A stretch of DNA of 48,026 nucleotides from an uncultured Pelosinus sp. (GTDB lineage: Bacteria; Bacillota; Negativicutes; UMGS1260): assembly GCA_900550105.1 (NCBI GenBank), contig URQW01000016.1:1-48026 (forward strand), written 5' to 3'. The translations under genes were made by a program, and so were the position numbers. Under the pieces are notes generated by a model. That model was not told the DNA's origin, ran no database searches, and was given only the letters and a program-made list of their open reading frames with translations. Positions 34,668 to 42,712 of the stretch are shown one piece after another (within the stretch, counting starts at the first letter, position 1; every line of letters starts with the position of its first letter).

Positions 34668-35459
34668 TTACAGCACAGGTTTTGATAGCGATACAGGATT
34701 TTGTCCCATGCCGCGCAAAACACCAAGACCTACATCACGGGCGGCAAGAACGGACTGACGAACAGCTCCTGAATCACCGCTGAAAGTTACAATAATTTCA
34801 TTGGAATAACAGGTCCCCACTGAAGGACTAGCGTAAGTCACCACATCGACATTTGCTGTTTTTAAAGCAATATCAGCCATAAGCAATCCAACAGCAGCTG
34901 GCGCTCCAACAGTAATTCCAAACGCTTTACCTACAGGCGCAGAAAAGGCTTTTGCCAAAGCATGGCTCGCTCTGGCGGTATAATGCAACTCAATATGACC
35001 TGCATCACAGCCATAGACATCGCCAAAGCCTCTTTCTAAACCGGCAAGTAGGATTTCTACCGCTCTTCTGGCATCAGAAACATCTTCAGCCGCAAAAATA
35101 ATCGTACTGCCGTGGCCTGCGCCGCCTTTCGTATCACGGCAAAATTCTACTGACACAACCTCAGTGTTCGTCGCTTTCACTGCTTCATCAGCTGCCATTA
35201 CATGAGGAGCCCCACCAGTACGGGAACTTACAATTCCAATGGAACGATATTTGGGATCAAGCTTTATGCTCGCAAGAAGATGGCTATCTAAATTAGCAAT
35301 AACCAGACCAACTGTATCTCCCATTCCAGTCCCAACAAACTCCGTAATATTAATGCTTTCAAGATTTACAGAACACTTTTTTTCTGTGGGATTCGCACTT
35401 TTAGTACTGTCCGAACTCCCCATTTTCTCCATAATCTGTTTTAAAAGTTCCGTATCCAT
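34668..35459 (-). CDS. pduB: PduB-type tandem-BMC trimeric shell protein
   Basis: 263 residues with two BMC domains in tandem. The N-terminal segment (MDTELLKQIMEKMGSSDSTK) is a PduB-like leader, then EFVGTGMGDTVGLVIANLDS; domain one has GIVSSRTGGAPHVMAADEAV, and domain two ITVGAPAAVGLLMADIALKT and VTFSGDSGAVRQSVLAARDV. PduB trimers form facets with gated pores for larger metabolites. Preceded by AAGGAGG and 18 bases after the PduA-type gene. Confidence 0.93.
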   Translation of the reverse strand: MDTELLKQIMEKMGSSDSTKSANPTEKKCSVNLESINITEFVGTGMGDTVGLVIANLDSHLLASIKLDPKYRSIGIVSSRTGGAPHVMAADEAVKATNTEVVSVEFCRDTKGGAGHGSTIIFAAEDVSDARRAVEILLAGLERGFGDVYGCDAGHIELHYTARASHALAKAFSAPVGKAFGITVGAPAAVGLLMADIALKTANVDVVTYASPSVGTCYSNEIIVTFSGDSGAVRQSVLAARDVGLGVLRGMGQNPVSLSKPVL

Positions 35460-35477
35460 TATTGGGTCCTCCTTTTA

Positions 35478-35762
35478 TTATGCATTAACAAATTTAGGCA
35501 GCATTTTTTCCACATCGGTATGAGGACGAGGAATCACGTGGATCGAAACAACCTCTCCTACTCGTTTTGCCGCCGACGCACCGGCATCAGTTGCAGCCTT
35601 AACAGCACCAACATCGCCACGTACCATAACCGTTACCAACCCGGATCCGATTTTCTCATAGCCGATTAAAGAAACATTCGCAGCCTTTACCATTGCGTCA
35701 GCTGCTTCAATAGCGCCCACCAATCCTTTTGTTTCAATCATTCCCAACGCTTCTTGTCCCAT
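35478..35762 (-). CDS. pduA: PduA/PduJ-type hexameric shell protein (BMC-H)
   Basis: 94 residues, one canonical BMC domain: ALGMIETKGLVGAIEAADAM, KAANVSLIGYEKIGSGLVTV and RGDVGAVKAATDAGASAAKR. The pore loop KIGSG is that of small-polar-metabolite pores. Hexamers tile the facets and let diol enter. First gene of the compartment operon, with GGAGG before the ATG. Confidence 0.95.
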   Translation of the reverse strand: MGQEALGMIETKGLVGAIEAADAMVKAANVSLIGYEKIGSGLVTVMVRGDVGAVKAATDAGASAAKRVGEVVSIHVIPRPHTDVEKMLPKFVNA

Positions 35763-35846
35763 GTTCTTACCTCCAGGTGTTTTTTTATTTCAATATACAG
35801 AACAATCTGCATATATCCATCGGCTTAAGTAGATTAAGTTATTTAA

Positions 35847-35852
35847 ATTATA
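35847..35852 (-). promoter_or_regulatory. -10 box of the microcompartment operon, no matching -35
   Basis: Minus-strand TATAAT lies 85 bases upstream of the pduA start, with no TTGACA-like box 16-18 bases before it, as expected for an AraC-type activator-dependent promoter. Ten-base inverted copies AAAGTAAATT (35894-35903) and AATTTACTTT (35968-35977) lie further upstream. Confidence 0.4.
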
Positions 35853-35987
35853 CGAAAAATCAGTCTTGGTGCATGGGATTTAGAAAACCAATAAAAGTAA
35901 ATTTCCCACATAGAAAATAGTAGTTTGGTAAGATTGCGAAGGCGAAAATTCACCATAATACATTGGCAATTTACTTTAAAGCGCAAA

Positions 35988-36016
35988 AAAGCAGCTGCCA
36001 ATTTGGCAACTGCTTT
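35988..36016 (-). terminator. Terminator after the kinase/regulator gene pair
   Basis: AAAGCAGCTGCCAA pairs with TTGGCAACTGCTTT, with one mismatch on the minus strand, followed on that strand by TTTTTTGCGC. It separates the regulatory genes from the shell operon. Confidence 0.75.
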
Positions 36017-36028
36017 AAATAAAGGATC

Positions 36029-36766
36029 TTACTTATGTAGTTTGTGTTTTTGACGGAACTGACTAGGAGTGATCTTTTCATGTTTCTGAAAAACCTTAAT
36101 AAAATATGAGGAATCTGAAAAATTCAAATCAATCGCGATTTTATAAATCGGTACAGTTGTATAAAGCAAAAGGCTTTTTGCCCGGTTGATACGCTGCAGG
36201 TTTAAATAGTCTGTAAACGAATAACCTGTCTGCATTTTAAAATAGCGACTAAAGTATTTCTCACTTAAGCCAACTCTTTCCGCCACATCTGATAATTGCA
36301 TGGTATCAAGATAATGTTCGTCAATATAACTCAATGCTTCCTTAATTCGCGACTTCTCTTCTAAGCTCTGTTCCTCAAAAGAACGTTTGCCTGAAGTAGT
36401 TTCAAGCAGTACTTTATCAATACAGGAATACAGCATAGCTGGGGAAAAAGGTTTTAATAAATAATCATAGATTTTATATTTTATTGCTTCATGGGCATAG
36501 GAAAAGTTATCATGGGCCGTAATAATAATCGTTTTAATCTGAGGATGAAATTTCAATATTTCTTTTTGAGCTAATAAACCACTCATTTCCGGCATTTTTA
36601 TGTCCATTAAAATAAGCGTGGGCATATAGAGTTTTGCTTTACGAATCGCTTCCGTTCCGGTCTTTGCTTCCTCCAAAACCTGCATAGTAGGATAATTCCG
36701 CTCTAACATCTTGCGAAGAGCAAGTCTTTCCAATTCTTCATCTTCACAGATTAGTACGGTATGCAT
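36029..36766 (-). CDS. YesN-type response regulator with AraC DNA-binding domain (1)
   Basis: About 245 residues from the ATG at 36766, after GGAGGAG. Receiver domain at residues 1-120: acidic pocket in LICEDEELERLALRKML, phosphoacceptor Asp in LILMDIKMPEMSG, and Lys in YDYLLKPFSPAML. AraC domain in the last 100 residues (QLSDVAERVGLSEKYFSRYF, then AIDLNFSDSSYFIKVFQKHE). It is 10 bases after its kinase gene and directly upstream of the compartment operon, so it is the likely activator of that operon in response to diol. Confidence 0.9.
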   Translation of the reverse strand: MHTVLICEDEELERLALRKMLERNYPTMQVLEEAKTGTEAIRKAKLYMPTLILMDIKMPEMSGLLAQKEILKFHPQIKTIIITAHDNFSYAHEAIKYKIYDYLLKPFSPAMLYSCIDKVLLETTSGKRSFEEQSLEEKSRIKEALSYIDEHYLDTMQLSDVAERVGLSEKYFSRYFKMQTGYSFTDYLNLQRINRAKSLLLYTTVPIYKIAIDLNFSDSSYFIKVFQKHEKITPSQFRQKHKLHK

Positions 36767-36779
36767 CACAATCTCCTCC

Positions 36780-37988
36780 TTACTGCTTAGGAATTTTAAT
36801 ACTTACACAAGAATAGCAGTTTGGTTCACTTTCAATAAACAATCCATAATGATTGCCATATAAACGTCGAATCTGATCATGCGTATTCATCAATCCTAAC
36901 CCAAGACGCGATGAGCTCATAACCCCCTGTTCTTTAAATAAAGCTAAAATCTCTCTTGGAAATCCAACCCCATTATCGGTAACAGTAAGCAGCATCTCTT
37001 GACCATCAGAAATTTTCATACCACGAATTTCAACAACTCCACCTTTTTCACGATCTTCAATCCCATGAATAATCGCATTTTCCACAATCGGCTGTAATGT
37101 CATTGATGGGATATGCCAGTCAAGTAAATCTGGTTCTATATCAATTAAAAAATCCATTCGGTCACCATAGCGTGTTTTCTGGATTGATAAATAATGGTGA
37201 AGATTTTCCAACTCCAAACACAATTTGGGATTTTGATCATTATGTTTAATACTATATCGCAAATACTTCGATAAATCATAAATCAAATGTTCTGTACGAG
37301 CAGCCTCTTCCTGAATGGCAATACGAGCAATCGAATTTAACGCATTAAACAGAAAATGAGGATTCATCTGTGCTTTCATTCGTTGCAATTCCTGTTCTTT
37401 AGCAATTCTTTGCAAATGCAATCTTTCTTTTGTTTCATTCGCCAATTTTTCCTGGATGATTTTTTTTATACCTGTTTCCGCAAAATAATTAGCCATAAAA
37501 CTATAAAATTGCAAGCAACGATGCAAATATTCCTCTGTTTCAACTTTAACTTCGAGTAAAGTTTGTGACAATTCCTGTTGGGAAAGCTGAAATTTTTCTG
37601 ATAACTCCGCTACATTCACTTTGAGTCGATCTTCTTCTTTAATGAGTACTTGACCGCCCAATACGCTCCCTACATGAACACCATTTACAATAATTGGAGC
37701 AGTGCAGTCCTTGAGGCCGCAATGGCATGTATACAGTAAAGGTCGTCCGACCTTAAGCGATTGAATACTGGCTTTTCTGTCACATTCTATACACCCCTGA
37801 TAGCCTTTGGGTGATGAACGTATGAGTTCGCAAAATGATGTGAAATTGCTTAAACCGCCTAATGGAACACCATGGATATCAACAGTTACAACAGAAAAGT
37901 CCACGAGTTTCGCCAATTCATTGTGAATCGTATTAAATTCATTAATATCAATTACATTCTCTAATGTTACATCCATTAAATGATCCAT
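36780..37988 (-). CDS. PocR-domain cytoplasmic sensor histidine kinase
   Basis: 402 residues with no membrane segment. Residues 10-170 are a PocR sensor domain with paired cysteines (FCELIRSS, GYQGCIECDRKA and LLYTCHCGLKDC). A coiled coil leads to a YesM-type kinase: phospho-His in KAQMNPHFLFNALNSIAR, N box in LQPIVENAIIHGI, G box in TVTDNGVGFPREI, and RLGLGLMNTHDQI. PocR domains are thought to sense small diols such as propanediol. Together with the response regulator it would report cytoplasmic diol. The promoter is in 37989-38200; TATAAT at 38163-38168 on the minus strand is a candidate. Confidence 0.9.
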   Translation of the reverse strand: MDHLMDVTLENVIDINEFNTIHNELAKLVDFSVVTVDIHGVPLGGLSNFTSFCELIRSSPKGYQGCIECDRKASIQSLKVGRPLLYTCHCGLKDCTAPIIVNGVHVGSVLGGQVLIKEEDRLKVNVAELSEKFQLSQQELSQTLLEVKVETEEYLHRCLQFYSFMANYFAETGIKKIIQEKLANETKERLHLQRIAKEQELQRMKAQMNPHFLFNALNSIARIAIQEEAARTEHLIYDLSKYLRYSIKHNDQNPKLCLELENLHHYLSIQKTRYGDRMDFLIDIEPDLLDWHIPSMTLQPIVENAIIHGIEDREKGGVVEIRGMKISDGQEMLLTVTDNGVGFPREILALFKEQGVMSSSRLGLGLMNTHDQIRRLYGNHYGLFIESEPNCYSCVSIKIPKQ

Positions 37989-38202
37989 CTGTTACAGCCC
38001 TCCTCAAATGACATTCTTATATTCGTCTCAATAAAATCGTCAATGTATTGCATAAGCTAACAGTTCTTTCTATGATTACAAAAACATTATACTATATTTT
38101 CAGAATATAAATTATTTTTAATTCATAAACAAAATCAATCAAATTGTGCTAAAAAATTTCATATTATAACCGCAGAGTTGCCTTTTAAGCAAAATAAAAA
38201 GA

Positions 38203-38235
38203 AGTCCGGAAGATATTAAAAATATCTCCCAGACT
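38203..38235 (-). terminator. Terminator of the ridA-threonine ammonia-lyase operon
   Basis: AGTCCGGAAGATATT (38203-38217) pairs with AATATCTCCCAGACT, with two mismatch or wobble positions. The minus-strand exit is CTTCTTTTTATTTT. The gap 37989-38293 otherwise holds only the kinase promoter. Confidence 0.75.
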
Positions 38236-38293
38236 GTTGTCTTTCTATACACACAACCAACAAAAAAACTTATGACCCCCTAAGAACTAAGAA

Positions 38294-39502
38294 TCATACG
38301 ATTTTTGCATAGTACTGATGTTGTTCCATCAGTTGTTCAATAAACTGAATTTGCTCGTGATCCGCTGTTTCTAATTCTAAGTCCACATTCGCGTGACCTA
38401 ATGGCACGTGGCGATTTTCTCTTTGATGGGTCACATTTAAAACATTAGCGCCTGTTTCGGCAATCAATTTTAACAACTGCCACAATTCCCCGGGTTTATC
38501 CGGAATAATAATATTAAAGACAACCTTACGACCTGATTTTGCCATCCCTTTATTAATGATGCGTGACATCATCGTTACATCAATATTGCCGCCGCTCACA
38601 ATCGCAGCAATTTTACGATCTTTATAGTGGCTCAATCGATGAATTACAGCAGTGGCAGCAGCAGCTCCCGCTCCCTCCGTAATCGTTTTAACACGTTCTA
38701 ACAGCAACAAGATCGTGCTGGCAATTTCTTCTTCATCCACTGTCACAAGTTCATCTACATACTGCTGGATAAGCGAAAAAGTTACATCACCAGGCGTTTT
38801 TACAGCAATCCCATCAGCAATCGTCGGCTTCCCATTATAAGTAATAATTTTCTTTTGAGCGATTGATTCTACCATAGAAGGCATATTTTGAGTCTGCACG
38901 CCAATAATTTTGATCTTCGGATTCACTTGTTTTACGGCTGAAGCAACCCCGGCAATTAAGCCGCCGCCCCCCACAGGAACAACAATCGCTTCTACGTCAG
39001 GCATATCTTCTAAGATTTCCAAACCAATCGTTCCCTGACCGGCAATTACTTGTGGATCATTAAAAGGATGAATAAAGGTCAAATGATTCTCCGCTTGAAT
39101 ACGCTGCGCTGCCGCAAAAGCTTCATCATAAACAGTTCCTTCCAGTACCACTTTGGCTCCATATCCCCGTGTAGCATTCACCTTAGATAAAGGAGCTGTT
39201 TTCGGCATAACTACAGTTGAAGGAATCCCCAAAAGAGTGCCGGCCAAGGCGGTTCCTTGCGCATGATTTCCCGCCGAAGAGGCAATAATGCCATGGCTGC
39301 GTTCTTCCGCGCTCAAATTTGCAATTTTATTATAAGCGCCTCTCAGTTTAAAAGAACCTGTGCGCTGTTGGTTTTCCATTTTTAAATAAACACGATTGCC
39401 TGTCAAATCACTTAGTGTATTCGTATAAGCTAACTCAGTCCGTACGGCAATTCCCTGCAGCGTTTCCTTAGCCTTTTGAATCGCTTCTAATGAAACAGTC
39501 AT
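38294..39502 (-). CDS. Threonine ammonia-lyase with C-terminal ACT domain
   Basis: 402 residues, PLP fold-type II. PLP lysine K52 in RTGSFKLRGAYNK, Ser/Asn motif SSAGNHAQGTALAG, and the phosphate-binding glycine loop VPVGGGGLIAGVASAV. Residues 330-402 form an ACT domain (IIPDKPGELWQLLKLIAETG). It deaminates threonine to 2-oxobutyrate, and serine to pyruvate. Single-ACT forms of this length are usually the catabolic or medium type (TdcB/TIGR01127-like) rather than the long biosynthetic IlvA. It is 12 bases after ridA, which handles the enamine intermediate. Confidence 0.92.
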   Translation of the reverse strand: MTVSLEAIQKAKETLQGIAVRTELAYTNTLSDLTGNRVYLKMENQQRTGSFKLRGAYNKIANLSAEERSHGIIASSAGNHAQGTALAGTLLGIPSTVVMPKTAPLSKVNATRGYGAKVVLEGTVYDEAFAAAQRIQAENHLTFIHPFNDPQVIAGQGTIGLEILEDMPDVEAIVVPVGGGGLIAGVASAVKQVNPKIKIIGVQTQNMPSMVESIAQKKIITYNGKPTIADGIAVKTPGDVTFSLIQQYVDELVTVDEEEIASTILLLLERVKTITEGAGAAAATAVIHRLSHYKDRKIAAIVSGGNIDVTMMSRIINKGMAKSGRKVVFNIIIPDKPGELWQLLKLIAETGANVLNVTHQRENRHVPLGHANVDLELETADHEQIQFIEQLMEQHQYYAKIV

Positions 39503-39514
39503 TGTACCCTCTCC

Positions 39515-39901
39515 CTATTTTTTATGACTTCCGGCTATTAATTCTATTTCAACCAAGACGCCTTTAGGTAAAGTAGCGACACCAACACAAGAACGAGCTG
39601 GCAATTTTGCGTTAAAATAGCGGCCATACACAGCATTCACAGCAGCAAAATCGCTCATATTCGTAAGAAAAACAGTCGTTTTCAACACATCATCAAAGTT
39701 CATTTCAGCGGCTGCCAGTACCTGTTTTAGATTTTCTAGCACCTGAACTGTTTGCGCCTCAACATCGCCACTAACAACCTCACCCGTTTCAGGCTGAATC
39801 GCAATCTGTCCTGAAGTAAACAAAAAATCGCCAAACCGTCTAGCTTGTGAGTAAGGGCCAATCGCCTGTGGTGCTTTTTCTGTTGCAATAATTTCTTTCA
39901 T
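39515..39901 (-). CDS. ridA: RidA-family enamine/imine deaminase
   Basis: 128 residues, full length. Signature motifs: EKAPQAIGPYSQARRFGDF at the N-terminus, FLFTSGQIAIQPETGEVV, and the catalytic Arg in LPARSCVGVATLPKGVLVEI. RidA hydrolyses reactive 2-aminoacrylate and 2-aminocrotonate released by threonine ammonia-lyase. First gene of a two-gene operon, behind AGGGAGG, with a perfect palindrome in its promoter. Confidence 0.95.
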   Translation of the reverse strand: MKEIIATEKAPQAIGPYSQARRFGDFLFTSGQIAIQPETGEVVSGDVEAQTVQVLENLKQVLAAAEMNFDDVLKTTVFLTNMSDFAAVNAVYGRYFNAKLPARSCVGVATLPKGVLVEIELIAGSHKK

Positions 39902-39934
39902 TGTATCCTCCCTATAATCATAAGTAATTTTATT

Positions 39935-39958
39935 TTATAAGATGAAAGCATCTTATAA
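39935..39958. promoter_or_regulatory. Perfect 10-base palindrome upstream of ridA
   Basis: TTATAAGATG (39935-39944) and CATCTTATAA (39949-39958) around AAAG, 34 bases upstream of the ridA start. Half-site TTATAAGATGAAA resembles TTCTAAGATGAAA at 40825-40837, upstream of the neighbouring regulator (12 of 13 bases). Confidence 0.6.
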
Positions 39959-40067
39959 CTTCTATCCAATAAAAAATTATTATAATAAAAAATTTTTACT
40001 ACTATTTTGTAAAAAAAATACGCTACGCCGGAACCAAAACACTTCTGGCATGATTTGACTTCTAACA

Positions 40068-40754
40068 CTATTTTGCTGCCAAATACCGATAAACCGTGCT
40101 TTCCGACACTTGCAGCCTGCCAGCCACTTTACTAATAGCACCTTTTATTTTAAAAATACCATTCATATTCAATTTTTGCACAATAGTAACTTTTTCTTCT
40201 ATAGACATCCGATCCATAGGAATATCATAAGTATTAATAATTTTATCGACAGCAGATTCTACTACATTTTCTATAGAAGAATGCAGCGACTCTACAATTT
40301 TTTCATTTTCGTGAACAAAGTTGTGCTCTTGTACCATCGTCTCACTGCCTTGATTTCCCAGTAGCGTTTTAATCACACGATCTGTCATATCTTTTACACT
40401 GGGTTGATCGGAGGAAATTAAAATATTGACACATAACATACCAATCAATGCACCATTGATATCTTTTAAAAAATAGGTAGACGAGCGTAGCTTTTCGCCA
40501 CTATCAGTACAACTCAGATAATTCACAACAGCATTTTGCTTCAGATACGCCTTGCTTTCCAGCATTTCCAGACCAAAATCTGTCAGTGGACACCCCAAAT
40601 AACGACCACTTATATATCCATTGCGAACGGCAACTACTGAATTTTGTACGTCTCCCGTATCGTGAAGCAACACTTCACAGTGAGGACCGATAATATCAGC
40701 TATAAAATTCACCAATGGAATGTACATATCAATTTGTTTATTTGATTGCATCAT
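40068..40754 (-). CDS. YheO/DauR-type regulator (PAS-like sensor plus helix-turn-helix)
   Basis: 228 residues. N-terminal YheO-like PAS domain (PLVNFIADIIGPHCEVLLHD, GYISGRYLGCPLTDFGLEML and SSTYFLKDINGALIGMLCVN). C-terminal HTH (GAISKVAGRLQVSESTVYRY). Relatives such as DauR control D-amino-acid catabolism. It lies between ridA and an amino-acid permease gene, so it probably regulates this serine/threonine group, including itself. Start ATG at 40754 or 40751 after TGGAG. Confidence 0.85.
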   Translation of the reverse strand: MMQSNKQIDMYIPLVNFIADIIGPHCEVLLHDTGDVQNSVVAVRNGYISGRYLGCPLTDFGLEMLESKAYLKQNAVVNYLSCTDSGEKLRSSTYFLKDINGALIGMLCVNILISSDQPSVKDMTDRVIKTLLGNQGSETMVQEHNFVHENEKIVESLHSSIENVVESAVDKIINTYDIPMDRMSIEEKVTIVQKLNMNGIFKIKGAISKVAGRLQVSESTVYRYLAAK

Positions 40755-40799
40755 ATTCGCTCCAATTTAACCACATTTTAGAATTTTATTCCATAGAAC

Positions 40800-40837
40800 T
40801 CTATTCTAAGAGAACATTATTCTATTCTAAGATGAAA
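40800..40837. promoter_or_regulatory. 12-base direct repeats upstream of the YheO-type regulator
   Basis: TCTATTCTAAGA at 40800-40811 and 40821-40832 are identical copies 21 bases apart, i.e. on the same DNA face. The second copy runs into GATGAAA, matching the half-site of the ridA palindrome. Probable autoregulatory operator. Confidence 0.5.
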
Positions 40838-40909
40838 TAACCCTCCTTGCAACGAAAATGTGTTGTGCAAAAAAACAAATATTTTCACCAATGCTTATAG
40901 TAGAAGAAA

Positions 40910-40980
40910 GCAGAGTTGCAGCCTCACTGCAAAATCAAGTCACGAGCCCCGTTTTACTAAAACCAAAGCTGCAACTCTGC
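40910..40980 (-). terminator. Long-loop hairpin after the amino-acid permease gene
   Basis: GCAGAGTTGCAGC (40910-40922) and GCTGCAACTCTGC (40968-40980) are perfect 13-base arms around a 45-base loop that itself contains GTTTT/AAAAC. The minus-strand exit is only moderately T-rich (TTTCTTCTACTA). Probably a terminator, possibly with a processing role. Confidence 0.5.
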
Positions 40981-41010
40981 CAAAATCAAGAAATCGCTGT
41001 ATATTGCTAC

Positions 41011-42408
41011 TTATTTTTCAACAGTTTGTACTTTGATTTCGCCTCGTTCAGGAACTTGGCGCTTGCCAATTCCCAGGCCAAAATAGAAAGCAGTCATGAT
41101 TGTACAGAACACCAGACCAGCAATCAAGCCGCCTCGTGTATCATTATTGATCCACATGCCCACAAGAACTAAGCATAAGAAGGCAATAGTCACATAATTA
41201 CTGATAGGAAATAATGGCGATTTAAAAGGATGCGACCCCATTTCTTTCGCCCATTTTTTTCTAAACTTCAACTGACTGATACAAAGAACAATCCATGGAG
41301 CCATACCCGGCAGAATACTGGCGCTGTAAATATAGACAAACAATTTAGAGTTAGGATAAACATAGTTAAACAATACACCAAGTAACAAACAAGCAATCGT
41401 AATTTTGATACTATTAGCAGGTACACCGCTTGGCGACACCTTTTTCAAAAATTGTGGCGCTTGGCCATTTTCCGCCAAGACATATAACATACGGCTCGCA
41501 CTGTAAATACCACTATTACAGCCAGATGCAGCAGCTGTGAGTACAACAAAATTAATAAGACCGGCGGCAGCTGTAATACCAATTTTAGCAAAGGTAACAA
41601 CAAAGGGACTACCGATTGTTCCAATCTGATTCCAAGGATAGATGCAGACAATAACAAAAATTGCACCTACGTAGAAAATTAAAATTCGCCAAATAATATT
41701 TTTTATGGCACTTCGTAACGTTTTTTGCGGATTTTCGGCTTCGCCAGCCGTAATGCCAACAAGTTCTACACCCTGATAAGCTGCAGTTACTAAACATAAA
41801 GCAAATAAAAATCCTTCCAAACCGCCTGGGAAGAATCCACCATTATCAAATAAATTACTAATCCCAATTGCTTGCCCGGCATTGCCAAAGCCAAAGAAGA
41901 TCATACCAAAACCAATGACTAACATAACAACAATCGTTACTACTTTGATAATAGCAAACCAAAATTCAAACTCACCATAAAACTTAACAGCCGCCAGATT
42001 TGCTCCAGCTACAATAGCGACACCGACTAAAGCAGGTATCCACTGTGGCAAGTCAGGAAACCAATAATTCATATAAATACCAAAAGCTGTTACCTCAGAC
42101 ATCCCGACTGTAACCCAGAGAAACCAGTAACACCAAGCCGTAATATAGCCAGCCCAGGGACCAATATACTTATGACCATACGTCGCAAAGGATCCGGTAA
42201 CAGGTTCTAAGTACAGCATTTCTCCCATGATCCTCATAACCACAAACATAGCAAGACCAGCTAATGCATAGGCCAATAGTACTGATGGACCGGCCCATTT
42301 AATCGTGCTAGCAGACCCCATGAACAAACCGACTCCGATTGTTCCCCCTAGTGCGATTAATTCAATGTGGCGCGCCTTTAGCCCCCTGGTTAGCTCTTTT
42401 TCTTCCAT
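41011..42408 (-). CDS. APC-superfamily amino-acid permease (AAT family, CycA-like)
   Basis: About 465 residues from the ATG at 42408, 7 bases after GGAGG, with about 12 membrane segments. AAT-family signature LIALGGTIGVGLFMGSASTI near the N-terminus, GEMLYLEPVTGSFATYGHKY and GITAGEAENPQKTLRSAI. It imports neutral amino acids with protons. Length and motifs resemble the D-Ser/D-Ala/Gly and GABA/Pro permeases; the neighbouring threonine ammonia-lyase and RidA make serine or threonine plausible (inference). The cytoplasmic C-terminus ends RGEIKVQTVEK. Confidence 0.87.
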   Translation of the reverse strand: MEEKELTRGLKARHIELIALGGTIGVGLFMGSASTIKWAGPSVLLAYALAGLAMFVVMRIMGEMLYLEPVTGSFATYGHKYIGPWAGYITAWCYWFLWVTVGMSEVTAFGIYMNYWFPDLPQWIPALVGVAIVAGANLAAVKFYGEFEFWFAIIKVVTIVVMLVIGFGMIFFGFGNAGQAIGISNLFDNGGFFPGGLEGFLFALCLVTAAYQGVELVGITAGEAENPQKTLRSAIKNIIWRILIFYVGAIFVIVCIYPWNQIGTIGSPFVVTFAKIGITAAAGLINFVVLTAAASGCNSGIYSASRMLYVLAENGQAPQFLKKVSPSGVPANSIKITIACLLLGVLFNYVYPNSKLFVYIYSASILPGMAPWIVLCISQLKFRKKWAKEMGSHPFKSPLFPISNYVTIAFLCLVLVGMWINNDTRGGLIAGLVFCTIMTAFYFGLGIGKRQVPERGEIKVQTVEK

Positions 42409-42636
42409 TGCTTTTCCTCCCATACAATTAGTTAACCTAAAATTTCCTTTAGGTTTTTATATTTGCGATATGGTAGTATCGCGAAATATCGCTTAAAAAC
42501 AGCTTTTTATGTGTTACTTCGTAAATTATTTTCAGAATACATTTTATATTTAAAATAATTCTATTAGTATGATAAAACTCCTCTTCCTATAATAAGAAAT
42601 TTTTATCATTTTGGCAAGTGTAAGAAAAAATAAGAA

Positions 42637-42666
42637 AAATCCTCTCAAAAATTGCTGAGAGGATTT
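42637..42666 (-). terminator. Terminator of the chemoreceptor gene
   Basis: AAATCCTCTCA (42637-42647) and TGAGAGGATTT (42656-42666), a perfect 11-base stem, followed by TTTTTCTTATTTTTTC on the minus strand. The rest of 42409-42712 is AT-rich permease promoter; a 9-base inverted repeat, ATGATAAAA (42570-42578) and TTTTATCAT (42601-42609), is its only clear structure. Confidence 0.85.
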
Positions 42667-42712
42667 GTTTTATTAAGCGCACCTAGCAGGAATCAAGCCT
42701 TGCAATCTAAGC

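Noticed and set aside
36029..37988. Kinase/regulator pair as a sugar-sensing YesMN system
   Set aside because: The kinase has a cytoplasmic PocR domain and no membrane segments, and it adjoins the diol compartment operon.
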